From: Phoronis australis
Taxonomy: Eukaryota; Phoronida; Phoronidae
Assembly (NCBI GenBank): GCA_002633005.1
Contig: NMRA01000030.1
Location: 640,720 to 704,719, forward strand
Direction of reading: 5' to 3'
Length of the DNA: 64,000 nucleotides
Shown: in pieces, positions 50,691 to 63,586 of the stretch
Position numbering within the stretch: the first letter of the stretch is position 1
Layout: every line of letters starts with the position of its first letter
The notes under the pieces: generated by a model
Databases searched by the model: none
What the model was told of the DNA's origin: nothing
What the model saw: only the letters and a program-made list of their open reading frames with translations
Translations under genes and position numbers: made by a program

Positions 50691-51189
50691 CATACACTAC
50701 TCCTGAGGCTAACACCCGCGGTTCATATTTAAACTTGTGTAAAAATAAGACAAGTTCTTGTCTTTTTATCAAACATCAAAGACATAGAGAACATGTTTTC
50801 ACCTGACCTTTGTTTTACTGGCAAACATTCTGGTATTTCACAAGCCATTTGAAGTGTTTTGAGAATTTAGTTCGACATGAGTACAACTGTACCTAACTTG
50901 TTTGAGGAAATACATTACCCTCGGCACACTAGACACAATAAAAGCGGACTGGTTGGGGGCTGGCTCTCAGTGAATATTGTTTTGAAAGGGCTAATTAAGC
51001 TGTTTAAATAATAACCATAAGAAGTGTTTTGAATAAAGCTTCTAAAAAATTTTGTTCTACAAAAAACAGAATCTTTGATTTTGACAGTTTACCTTAATAA
51101 AACTGGTTTCAACTTGTTCCCTTTATTGATTAGAACTGACATTTAGTCTGCTGTAAAAACCATCATATTGTACATCAACAAATGTTCTG

Positions 51190-51430
51190 GGGCCCGTTCC
51201 AAGAAACTGACTTAAATTCATTATTGACTGAGACTAAGATTTGACTCAACTTTGAAACTTCCACATCCGGTAAGAGTCAAAAATAAGACTGCCACAAAAG
51301 TTTAGTTAAAAACTTACATCCAACTTAACGTTTTTCTCGAAACGGACAAGAGGCAAATGTAAGCTTTATCTTAAAATTGACTGAAATTTGAGACTTGTCT
51401 TGACGAAGTCAGTTTTGTTGGAACAGGCCC
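51190..51430. mobile_element. 241-bp MITE with roughly 25-bp inverted ends
   Basis: The left end is GGGCCCGTTCCAAGAAACTG and the reverse complement of the right end is GGGCCTGTTCCAACAAAACT; both continue GACTT. GGGCCCGTT-type ends are common among MITEs of fish and marine invertebrates. No clear target duplication is visible. The 28-bp minisatellite begins about 30 bp beyond. Confidence 0.8.
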
Positions 51431-51461
51431 TTGTCCTTCCCAAGACTAGACATCACTGAAC

Positions 51462-51850
51462 TAAACAAGATATAACTGGTCCGTATAGCTAAACAAGACA
51501 TAGCTGGTTCGTAAAGCTAAACAAGACATAGCTGTTCCATATACCTAAACAAGACATAGCTGGTCCGTATAGCTAAACAAGACATAGCTGGTCCGTATAG
51601 CTAAACAAGACATAGCTGGTCCGTATAGCTAAACAAAACATAGCTGGTACATATAGCTAAACAAGACTTATAGCTGGTCCATATAGCTAAACAAGACGTA
51701 GCTGGTCCGTAAAGCTAAACAAGACATAGCTGGTTCATATAGCTTAACAAGACATAGCTGGTCTGTATAGCTAAACAAGACATAGCTGGTCTGTATAGCT
51801 AAACAAGATATAGCTGGTTTGAATATCTAAAGAAGATATAACTGGTTTGT
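51462..51850. repeat. 28-bp minisatellite, about 14 copies
   Basis: The unit is close to TAAACAAGACATAGCTGGTC followed by CGTATAGC. Copies are well matched centrally and decay towards the right edge. Confidence 0.96.
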
Positions 51851-52070
51851 GACAGGAAGTGGCCCAAGTCCAAAGTAATTTTTTAAGGAAAATTGTTAAT
51901 AGCAGCTCAGATATATAAAGTCTGTTTGAGATAGCAGCTATAATTTGGTAGGACATCTGAATCTATAGCTATACTTGTTCGTCAAAAAAATTAGGGAACC
52001 AAAAATCCGGAGGTTGGTGTAAAGCCGGTGATTAAAATAAAAGTCTTGAGAAGTCGGGGCGGGTGGATAC

Positions 52071-52232
52071 CTAACGGTCGATTAGATAGGTACAGGGAAC
52101 TGACATTGACCTCTGACTTCATGTGCAGGAGAGACCAGCAAATGTAAACCATGTAATGAAGGACCACCACTGTCAGGAATGTCGCAGTGATCTCGCACAG
52201 TACTTCAGTAGCATGACCCAACTTGATTATGC
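52071..52232 (-). other. Candidate membrane-segment exon, minus strand
   Basis: The acceptor is TTCATTGCAG and the donor GTATCC (weak). The 162-nt frame is open and includes IIKLGHATEVLCEITATFL, then VVVLHYMVYICWSLLHMK, a plausible transmembrane helix with a basic end, then NVSSLYL. Its phase fits the candidate exon at 52423-52467. The VVLxYxV and WSLL pattern faintly recalls TMEM185-type multipass proteins; that is speculation. Confidence 0.25.
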
Positions 52233-52422
52233 CTGCAATGAATTGACCAAGCACTCCTTGGTCCAATGGTTTCACAGTGTTTGTACACAAGTTTGATGAT
52301 ATTAGAATGACAATGAGCCAAAACAATCATTTCATGTCTCCTTCAGTAAAGAGTAGGAGAGTACGGGTATTTTCCTAGTCGAATAACATGAACTTGTGCT
52401 GATGAACCGACCGATTGCCTAC

Positions 52423-52467
52423 CTTCTGGAGCAAATATACTGATGAGACGACATTTAGACATGATCA
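52423..52467 (-). other. Candidate 45-nt exon with ATG, minus strand
   Basis: A strong acceptor (GACTTTCTTTGCAG) and a good donor (AAG then GTAGGC) bound a single open frame, reading IMSKCRLISIFAPE. The ATG at 52462-52460 could be a start. It ends in phase 1 and joins in frame to the segment at 52232. Confidence 0.25.
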
Positions 52468-53627
52468 CTGCAAAGAAAGTCTCAGTCACTGAAATTTGGG
52501 GGTGGGCAGTAAGTCAAGCATTGGCGCTTAAAAGTGAAATTTAAGGGGGGGGTAAGAAACTGTTATCCCTACCAGATATTCTCATGTACCAGGTAGTATT
52601 TTTAATGAGTCAACATTTGACTTTACTGTGTGCCAACATATGTTAACATAAAAAATTCAACAAAGAAAACACCAATTTATAAGGGATACATTATATGGTG
52701 ACTAAAATCACAACAGAAGTTTTAAAATTGTTTTCTTTTAATTAATTGCCATGCAAGGTCTCAAGTTAAACTATGTACACACTCAAATTCATTTCTGTTT
52801 GTAAAAGACTTAGACGACTGCCTTAAGGCTAAACAGAACTGTAAAAAAAGCACACATTTGTACCTTAAAAAACAAATTGACAACAGGCTTTTTCATATCC
52901 ATGAATGATGCAGATACCTTGATTCTAAATTAACTCAATTAAATTTCATACGTCATACATCAATTCAGAACAGAATATGGAGGAGAAGGGTAATTTGTTT
53001 TGCCAAATGTCGCAATATACTTTTGTTCTTGACGAGGCAAAGTTATGTACTGAGCTGTCAAAAAGTAATAAATGACACAGTGTAGCAATCTTGAAAAATG
53101 GAAATAACCAATATAACATGAATTTTTTTCTGAATCCATAATTTATAATGAAACACAGCAAAGCAACACTGCATGGTTGCCCTGGACTGTGAACAAATTT
53201 TCACATTGGTAGATACTTATTACTTGAAAGAAAAAATGTTGGGCTCCAATTCCATTAAATCCACCAACATGACCCTATAATGAAACTAATACACAACACA
53301 GATGTCCATACCTGTTATAAATATTTTGCATAGACTGACCCCATACTTGAGTTGATACCTTTGTAAGGACTGACAGTTGTCTATAGTGCCTAGCTTCTAG
53401 ATTACAATTGAGACTGATAAAATCATGTAAGTATTATTTGTCTGGACAAACAAGACCCACTGCATAGTTGAACTTACTGGCCACAGATCGGAATCTCTAG
53501 TTGTATTCCACTCTATATTGTGAGTGTATTCATCAAGTGTTTTCATCTGTTGGGACTATTTCAGCAGGAATGGATAGGCAGAAACTGGCTTTGGAAGAAA
53601 AATATAGCAGGGGGTGGGGGTTCCCAA

Positions 53628-53682
53628 AGGAGGGGTTGATACATGGGCGGCGCAGCACTGAAAAAAGTGGGGGGCTATAGCA
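53628..53682 (-). repeat. Inverted copy of the GC-rich dispersed repeat
   Basis: The reverse complement of 53642-53680 matches 26468-26506 with a single mismatch in 39 bases, 27 kb away and in opposite orientation. Confidence 0.85.
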
Positions 53683-54973
53683 CGGGTTAATCACTGTCTG
53701 GTTGAGGCTCACTTAGGCATTAGGGTAACAAAACCCCAAATGTCAGCGTATGAGTTGTCTCATGGAGGTTGATAAGGCAACCATTATCTTTTATGTAAAG
53801 TTGACCAAAACTGATGAAAAGTGGAATCAACGTAGAAGAAAGGTATTAATAACATAATCAAATTTCATTTGATATAAAAGTTTCAAAATAAAATCTCAAA
53901 AAGCTACTGTGATTTTCTACTTCTTTTTCATTTTATGCAAGTTTTTTTCATCAAAATCTTAAAAAGTGCCATTTTTGATAGACCCTCATGGAAAAGAGGA
54001 AACAATTGTTAACAACATTTTAGAAAACTGTGCATTACCACATAAACATGTGAAAGTTTCACTGAATCCAGCGGCAGACATTTCACAGATATGGCGATCT
54101 CACCAAAGTTACACAAATCTGTTCACCTGGGATTCTTCATAACTTAAAACTGCCTTAACCCAGTGTTTCGTCACAAAGACTACCACTGGATTTAGACTAC
54201 TTGCCATTATAGAGTTGGTCTCAAATTTTTAGTTAGTCAAACTGGATGTGATATCTGGGCTTGTTTGAAATGACCCAACAGATCCTTGTGCTCAACACCA
54301 TGCACTATTGAAGACCAGGCACTATAGTTTTGGTTAATTAAGAGGAAGTCAGCAGGACTGATTATAGCTCTGTCAACAAAACTCCAGTAAAGCGTAGTCA
54401 GACATCTCTGTGGCAGTGAACACTTCATTTATACTTCGCCTCCAGAAAATACAAATAAATTAGATAAAACGGAATTGAATTAAAAATGATCGCGTACATG
54501 CTTATGACGCACCACTCTCAAATTTCTGGCTACAACACCTCAGTACTTCATTTTGATAATATGCAAATCAGTATGCCTTTGACCCAGGTCACTTTTTGTA
54601 TTGAAGAGTAGTTTTCAACTTGTATTCATGAAGTGAGTGTAGCCAGTTTAATCACATACAAAGTTATGCACTGGCCCTGGGCCATGACTTGTATCTCACT
54701 CATATCAAGTAGTGTTGACACTCAATACCCTGAACTGTATAACTTGTTTATTATTAGTACCTAAAATGTCACCAATATAAAAGATTATCTCCCCTGTCCA
54801 ACTGTATCCTATACAACAAGAGGTGCATTCTGTAGACGCAAGAAACTTGTGAAAATGCAAGATAACACATTAGTCTTCGCGAGATTATTACCCATACGTT
54901 ACAAGCATGCAATGCATGCATGCCATCCCACTGGCGAATAAAACGAAAAAATTCCTGTTCAGAATTAGCAGGT

Positions 54974-55556
54974 TACCATCTTCTAATGACCACAGTATGA
55001 GCATATAATATATCTTCTAATGACCATAGTATGAGCATATAATATATCTTCTAATGACCATAGTATGAACACATAATACATCTTCTAATAACCATCATTG
55101 ATAGCATGACTGAGCATATAATGTCTTCTAATGACCATAGTATGAGCATATAATATGTCTTCTAATGACCATAGTATGAGCGGATAATATATCTTGTAAT
55201 GACCATCATTGATAATATGACTGAGCATATAATGTCTTCTAATGACCATAGTATGAGCATATAATATGTCTTCTAATGACCATAGTATGAGCATGTCTTC
55301 TAATGACCATAGTATGAGCATATATGTCTTCTAATGACCATAGTATGAACATATGTCTTCTAATGACCATAGTATGAGCATATAATGTCTTCTAATGACC
55401 ATAGCATGAGCATATGTCTTCTACTGACCATAGTATGAGCATATATCTTCTAATGACCATCAATGATAGTATGACAGCATATAATGTCTTCTAATGACCA
55501 TAGTATGAGCATGTCTTCTAATGACCATAGTATGAGCATATATTATGTCTTCTATT
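54974..55556. repeat. Complex 27- to 36-bp minisatellite
   Basis: Copies of TCTTCTAATGACCATAGTAT plus GAGCATATAATATG vary in length by loss of the AT-rich tail. At three places a variant with ACCATCATTGATA (or ACCATCAATGATA) replaces the core, suggesting a higher-order unit. Confidence 0.94.
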
Positions 55557-56156
55557 AATTCATACAAAATCTAACAAATGAATGTTCCGTAGACATGCCC
55601 TCTACAATTTCTTTTGAGAATTATTATGATTATACATCTTTGTAAAACATTAACTGTAGACAAAATGTGTCCATGTGATCGGAATAGCAAAACTTAGAAA
55701 ATGCAAATTATTAGAGTGTATCAATTAAAAGAAGAATTAATCCAATTGATACAAAGTAATCTTTTCTGCAAATGTGACAAAAGGTGAAATGCACCATGAT
55801 GCTCTGAGCTACTTACGCTTGCAAACTACAATAAGTAAAAAATCATTGCTAAAATAGCATTTCTTTCTCTTTTTCAAATGCTGATTACATTGTTAAAATG
55901 CTCAATATTTTATCAAAGTTGTGTTTGATGACAGCTGTTTATGTAAGTGATGAAATGTAGCTTTTCTCAACGGTCTATTTTTACTGAGAACTGTGACAAA
56001 AATAAAATTCTGCCCTCTTGTGTGCTTAATTGGAAAGCATTTACTATTTGCAAGTCCAGTGAATCTATTTGCAGTGAAAGTAATCTATTAAAACGACTCT
56101 AATAAGTGAAATTATATCATAAAAAATATCTATGAATTTAAACTGATTATACTAAC

Positions 56157-56180
56157 CTGTCTTGTTTGGAATCTGGCTTG
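56157..56180 (-). other. Candidate 24-nt microexon, minus strand
   Basis: On the minus strand TGCTCTATTTTTAG precedes 24 bases ending AAGACAG, followed by GTTAGT. A multiple of three bounded by good splice sites is typical of neural microexons in animals. Unproven. Confidence 0.18.
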
Positions 56181-59100
56181 CTAAAAATAGAGCACATATG
56201 TGAGTCAGAACTGTTTTGGTGAGTATGGCGAAATGTATAAATGAAACAAACCCATCATTGAAGATTTTTACAATGTGGAGATCAAGCATTCTAGAGAACT
56301 TATTGACTGAGTTCAGATGAATGTATTTTTACTAATACATCATAACACTTCTAATGCCTCAGTCATTCCAAACCGTTGTCCGGGGACAAGTTGATATCTT
56401 AATTAGAATTAATTAATGAGTATAACGAAGTCTAAAATTACAGTAAACTTGAACATTTAGAGACCTCAAACTGATGAAATGGATGTTTGTGTGCATTCTC
56501 AAGTCTTAGGGTGCAGCTGTCTCATGAAACAATATAGTAACAACTGTGTATACAGTAAACACGACCCTGGGAAACTCAGACTGCAGTGACTCATACACTG
56601 CTGCTGGCCTTCACGACAAGGCGATCACAAAGTATTAGGGATAACTTAAACTAAAGGAAAGTTGAGCACAAGAGACAACTGTATCAACACAAAGGGCAGT
56701 GCATTGGTTGCAAGAACAGAACAAATTTTTGTAAAGTTGCTTAAAACTTACCACATGTTTTTAAGCTGCTGATTACAGGCTTATTTCTCGTTTCTTGCTG
56801 ACAACAGTGAACATGCAAGGACCATCAACACAGTGCCAAGTCTATTGTGTTTTACTGAGAAGCTAATTACATTTGTAACTACTCTTGATTGAAATGCAAA
56901 TGCTTCTGGAAACTACAGAAATCTTATTCAACTGAATTTAGAAATGAGCCTAGTTAATCATGAATAAGTGGCCTGATAAACTATACCAGTTTGTAACTTT
57001 TATTTTAACACCCAAAGAGCAGTGCTTAAAACAGATTATTGATTAATATTTTGAAAGTACCATGTTGGCAATTAGCATTCTTTAATAAAAGATTAAATAC
57101 TTCTCAGGTATACATTGGTAACCGAGTATTGATTTAAATACTTTTTGAGAGGACTACAAAGTATATTGTAATGTTTTAAACCAATTCCTTCCTCTTACCA
57201 TAAACTAGATGAAATTTCTCCACAGAATATCTGGTTCTCTTAAATATACACACCATTTTGGATAATGAAGGCAACATTTTTAAGCCTCAAGATTTTAAAA
57301 TAATTTCCGTAAACAATTCTAAGGAAATGTGCTATTACCGGAGTTCCATTGTTTTCAAGAACAAATAAAACTGTAAAAGAAATATGTAGGTTGTCAGAAA
57401 CAGACTGCATTCTTTGGAGGTATTAAGAACACTCTAATATCCGTTGGTGTACAAGCCTCCCCACCCTATTGGTCAGGAAGGTTACACAAGAGAGATTGTG
57501 ACATATCAACAAAGGAACAGCACAGCAGATGCAATTATGGTTTTCACTGCTGAATCAATTTCAAATTTATAGTCTACAGTTTCTAAAATGAGCTGGACTG
57601 TTGCCACAAACAGGTAGCAGTTATCACAGACACCCATTTCTATTCACTGACTAATCCCCAAACAAAAGAATCCAGTTATTAAGTCCTGATCTGTAGTAAA
57701 GTGTTTATTGTAGTCCCAACTATTGCTGCAGATTGGGAGATGAGACTTAGTCAACAATACTTTGGTAAAATTCTTCAATTTGGAACAAAAATAATTGAAA
57801 AAACTGCCATATTTACCACATTATGGCAAATACTAAATATTGGTAGTTAATAGCTACACCAGACAAACCATGCTAAAAACAAAGTAAATATGGCTGAAAA
57901 GTTATTTTTGTTGAGAAATTTGACAAAATAAAATTTCACCTGTCCGCTTTGGGGTGTCCCAAGCTTGTTAATATGAACATACCTTTGGAGTTCAAAAAGT
58001 CGAAGTGTAAACAATAGTATTGGCATGGCAATGGAATAGTTTGTTAAGGGCACAACTATATTTAGGTGACCAAATGTCTTGCATTACAATGACTGGATAC
58101 TTATTATAACATAGATAACAAAATATGCATTGTGTCTCAATGCAATTAGAGAGGGGAGTGTTATTTTGAGTAACATTTCATCGTTAATAATGAATGGGAT
58201 GAGAAACAAGGGACAAAACAAGGGTTTGTGACATATCCAGGGTAGTAATAATGACTCAGTCTGTGACATGGGAAATGATGCAAAGGTGAGCACATGGTCT
58301 GTCTTACCTGGCCAAGTGTCATTGCTCATATCAGGCCAATTTTACTGTTTATCAAAACCATTTCGTTGTAGCATGCCATGAATTTTCAATCAACAGGTTA
58401 ATTTCCCATTAAACAATACATTTTTTAAGATACAATTTTTAAAAACAGACAACGATCATGTCACATATTTAAGGAATGTTACCGTGGTAACACACAGGTA
58501 TGCACTTGATAAGCTGAAACAAACATATTAGTATTAAACTGTTCAAGTAGTAATTTCCCCTAAACTTTTTGCTGTACTTTCTGTCTCGAACTTTCAAATC
58601 TTTTAGCAAGCTTGATTGTGGTTTATGTGAGCAAACTCTTAAATTATAATCACTGAAAGTTGCCAGAATACTGGGTGGCCAGCCATGCTGAAGAGGGCAC
58701 AAATCTTTAGAATTAGATAACATGAGACAAGAGAGGATAATCTAATCACTTTGGCCTGAACAAAAGTCATCATAATCAGTACTCAAGTCCCACCAGCGAC
58801 ATCTAGTGTTAACTTTATACCATTAAGATAATGGGTTAAATGCTTGCAAAAGAATAATGTACTAAGTAACAAAACTATTGAGGTATCCCATGTCAAAGGT
58901 CAATAAAAAGGGTTGACTAATGATGACAGGTTGTCTGTCTGAGCTCCAACCTATTGGTGATGACCGATAAATGACCGCTTGTCATTTTAGATAACTCAAA
59001 ATAACCAGACTGCAAATGGTGATGCCTGGTGTCACAAGGAACAGAAGAGAGATAAGAACCCAGACTGCCACACTAAATAGTATCACGTGAACATGGCCTC

Positions 59101-62100
59101 GGAAATAAAGGGCATAGTTCGATAAGACAACATAGGCACTAAATTGAATTTTTATCGTTGTATGAACTACGCTCCCACATTAAAACAATATTAAATGTTA
59201 GCTAATCTGTAAATGATGTTCGCACTGAAAAACACTGGCACTGACTCAGGGATAATGCGCAAGACAGGTCTTTCCCCTGACGTAATCCATCCAAACATGG
59301 ATGACACATAGTTGTGTCATGACTATTTCTGGCTACAATGGTGTTGTTGACCTCACTACAAACACTGCCAGAACATTGTACAGTCAAGTTCTGTTTACAG
59401 GAAGCCTATTAACTCCCTTTCAAGAGTATTATCACATATACATACTACTGTTACACACAGCTATTAGGACAATTCCTGGGGATGATTCTTACACCTACAA
59501 AGAAACAAAAACCACAAAATTACTCTAAAGGAACCCAACTAAGTACACAGGTATATATTTGAATCCAGAAATTTATTAACATTTGAGTCATCAATAACAT
59601 TCAATCTTAACATTTAAAAGACACTGTTCCCTGTTTCACGCATTAAACTTCCTAAAGCAGGTTTTTTTTCTTTTCGTTCACGTCATCTTATGTCAGTAAT
59701 GGTCATAAAACTGAAAACACATGACTTGTCAATCACATAGAAAATGACGCTAAACAATCATTACCAGTCAAGCATGTAACACTAACAATAGACCATGTAC
59801 AATGACACAAACTTTCAGCAGGGTTACCTGAGAACTAATCTAATGACTAAATGGATTGAGTTTTACATGAATTCAATGCTTCTCAAAAACTCACAGAAAG
59901 GTTAGGTTTCAGGGAAACGAATTACCATGTCAATTTAAAAATTACAACGGGGGAGACCAGCAATCAAGCATGTCTGCAGCAAAAGACACATCATCCATTA
60001 TGCTCCATATTTCATACCTGTGACTCATACTTGACACATATAGGTTCATATCTACCAAAAAATCTCAATAATTTCAAACAAAAATAATAGCCAAAATCGA
60101 CATTTTTCCTTTGTTAACGGCCATTCTAATATTGTGAATGCCCACTTTTTAGTCAAAACATTTGGAAGTTATGGCAACACCTGAAAACACTTATTTGCAG
60201 CTGATTTAGCTTAATCAATAAAAATTAAAAACTAAAATTTCTCTTCTCCACCAGTGGGTCTTAAGCTCATGTTGAGATTTCAAAACACTCACTTTACTGT
60301 CAGTGCACAGCATTGTTATAACAGCTCAGTTTAACCTGTTGGACCAGAGCTTGGCAAAAAAGATCATTAAAATTCAAAATAAAACTAAATTGTTGTATGT
60401 TATACATTGAAACTTAATCATGGTTTTTGATTTGGTTAGAGATGGCCAATACCATGTATCCTTATATTCCTAAACAATCATCACAAATATTAATTGGTAA
60501 GCCCAAAAAAGTTAAACAAATTGCTAATTGAATGCCAATGACCCAGCAAAACATGGACAAACTTCAAAACTTTCTGAAAACTTGCCAAAATATTGTCCAG
60601 TTTCAATTCCAAACAATTCAAATCCTATCAAAATTGCAAAAAACAAGGACTCAAGAGACTTTAAAATCAAAAATGACTTCAACTGCTTCCTAACACTACA
60701 TTACTGTTCAGTTGGAGATTTTATTGGAGTTGAAAAATAAAAAAAAAACATCCTATAATAATAAAATCACTTAAACATATGGCAATTCTAAAAGGTAGAA
60801 AGTAATTATTGGCAAGAACATTTCGGAAATTATGTAATGAAAACATACTAGTCATCATTCCCTTTTGGTAAATTAATTTTGAAACAGGGACGTGACATCA
60901 CCACCAGCGATGCAATCAACTAAAAAGTCATTCTGAGCACGATGTAATCCTTCTGGGACAGCACCCAAACCACACCAACTCTGAGTCAGCTGACTTGTTT
61001 GCTCATCATGAAATGAAATATTCAGATCAATCAAACCTCAAGTAGTTGATCAGTACAATCTGTATTCTATTACTTTAACAAAGTCCACATGATGGAACAC
61101 TTGTGATTAATGACTCCTAGATATGAAAACAAACCATTTTTATCAGAGGTGAACAAGCCCTGATGACAAATAATACCTGGTATTAGATGGTGAAATGATG
61201 TGAACAACAAGTGTTGAAATATTCACCAGGGAATTCCAGTTACGCCACTTTGTGAAATACAATAGAGAAAGACATAAGCCACAGGATATAGAAGTAACCA
61301 TCAAAACCAAGTGTGCAGATTGATTAGAAACAATTGCTCTTCTACAATGACACTGACAGGTTGAAAATGCATGACAATAAATGTGTGAAGGCAGTAGGAT
61401 TAAAAATAAGACCCATGTGATGACAGTTAAAAAGGCTTTCAGCAATTTCCTCCATGATTTCTCCAGCTATAAACAGGTCGAATTACAGCTTTACTTCGGA
61501 CAAGAATGAAATGAATGATTTTGTCAGTTATCATTCTATGGCAACAGGGTTTGGTTAAACATTTCATTAATGTCGCAGAAATAGCCCAACCACGTTAAAT
61601 ATTCTTGATTCTTGACTCCATTCTCAGAACGACCCCCATGATGAATTGTTCAACAAAAAGGTAGAAGTAAATTGTAAGGCAAAAATGATGTAGAAAAGTT
61701 AATACTGCTGGCTTTTAAGGTCAAATGTAGTTCAAGCCTGAGTCTACACAAAATGCACTTTGGAACAGAAATTTCCTGCTCCTGAAATAGTGGGGTTACG
61801 ACTAGTGTCTATTTTGCCCAAACTCTTAGCACCTTTGATAGCGAGAACCAGAACATGACTGGGTAACCTCAGTGTAAGACTTTATTGACAAGCCTAATAA
61901 GTCTGTGAACTATGTATTTTCTGAAACTAGAAAGATCCTAGAATTTGAGATTCACAGCAATCTGTCATTAAATGGGTCATGTGTCGACCTCTTTTTATTA
62001 AATTTAGCAAGAAAGAAAAGTACATTCAAAGTAAAGCAATGGTATCAATAACACGAAAAAATTTCATTCGACATAAATGTTAATGATTAATTCTTAAAAG

Positions 62101-63536
62101 CATTGTTTCCTAAAACACCACTTGGTTTTCCTTTTATGCAGATATAAGAACAGTCCCCAAAAGACCTCTTGTAATTCAGTCGACCCCTGGCCGAGGCCTT
62201 TATCAACACTGCACAAGGTTCCATCATCCCCTTGCCAACCATCAAATTACTATGAGGCCAATTCCACAAATGATCTCCAGCTCAGAAACAGTATAACCAT
62301 CAAATTTTAAACACTTCTGGGCCAAACCTAATACACAAAGAATACATGCAGTAGCTACTGTAGCAAATCAAAATGAAAGCCAATGTGTACGGGCTTCACC
62401 CAAATGTAAACATTCTTTTTCAAAAACCCAGTGGAAGTTCATGAAAGATTTGGAAAACCAATGGCACTAAGATGACAAAAGTACGACTTTTCCTCATTGG
62501 CACTGGGTAGTTGATATTTGATGAAGCACCGAGTTTCTCATTCAAACTTTGTCTTCATTTGGGTGAACTACAAAACAGTGCTTATTCGGCAAAATGATTA
62601 AGGAATATGAGCACCGATATCTGCCTAATAGATCTGAACATTTTCAATTTTATCCTAACAGACCTTTCCATTGACCATATGCTACAGTGTAAGATTACAA
62701 CTCCAGAACAATGATGAGAGTGATAAATGAGTGAGAGTCACGTTTGTTACCAAGCAGTGAACATGAGATTGGTTATTTGGCATAGGATATCAAAGGATGT
62801 ACTACTACAGAGGAGCCCACCATATGGAGGCAGTTTTATTCAATAATGCAACAGCAGCAAATATCCTCAAAGCCAGGCACAACACCACCTTTAAAAATGT
62901 ACAAATATCTGGACACGTTCTTTATTTGTCAAGCCTCTTTTTCTTATATGATACAGCTCCATTATGGAAGGATAAAAGCTGAAAGAATGTTGCTACATGT
63001 AAAGGGATATACATAACCAGTAGCCATAAAGCTACTACAAAAGGGTGAAGCAGAGTTGCCCAGCTTATCATCGCTTGTGTGTGAAGCTCTAGTAATACAT
63101 TTTCTTCACACCGCGGTGCTTTTATGCTGAACTAAATAAAATAAATCCGTAATATCTCTGCAATTGGTTCAGAAAGACACAATGCCAGAAGTTTTTATGA
63201 AGTTTTGATGATGAAAGTTTATCAGTTTATGGATATGGTACCCAAAATATTTGCGATTGTAGCGAAGAAGTTGAAAGAATAGGCATGACATTTCAGACCT
63301 GGTCACTCACTAGGTGATGGTAAAAAGAAAGAGACTTTTTAAGTCATCTGAACAGACAGCAGTTGATAATGGGGGCAAGATAGTGCAATTATCCCAACGT
63401 ATACATTTCTAGGTCACTAGCATGACAGTAATTATTACTATCGCTTCACCTTGTTACCTTCAACTTCGCAACTGATTACCATTCTGGCTCCCGAAATTTC
63501 AAAAATTTCTCTTTTAAGCACCAATGATTGGCTTAC

Positions 63537-63586
63537 CGCCCACCATGAAGTTGCAATGATGTTATTGTTGAAAGTGCCGTCTTTGT
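63537..63586 (-). other. Candidate 50-nt exon, minus strand
   Basis: Bounded by AATGTGTACAG and a good donor GTAAGC. One frame reads KDGTFNNNIIATSWWA. A DG followed by SWW pattern occurs at membrane-segment starts in TMEM185/TMEM203-like proteins, but I could not find the expected following exon. Weak. Confidence 0.2.

Noticed and set aside
51462-51850. Regular 28-bp repeats that superficially resemble a CRISPR array
   Set aside because: Units are contiguous with no unique spacers, and the host is eukaryotic; this is a minisatellite.
56560-56665. Minus-strand segment with a good acceptor reading FKLSLILCDRLVVKASSSV then stop
   Set aside because: Short and stop-terminated, with no frame link to neighbouring candidates; resemblance to an LLCDR-type membrane motif is too weak to call.
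58318-58360. Minus-strand donor CAG then GTAAGA with an open NWPDMSNDTWPG frame
   Set aside because: No credible acceptor upstream and no family recognised.
60018-60051. Minus-strand 34-nt segment between AG and GTATGA reading YEPICVKYESQ
   Set aside because: Splice sites are acceptable but the pyrimidine tract is poor and the phase does not connect to other candidates.
61143-61445. 100-codon hydrophobic minus-strand frame
   Set aside because: No recognised family or convincing splice context; length is compatible with chance in stop-poor T-rich minus-strand DNA.
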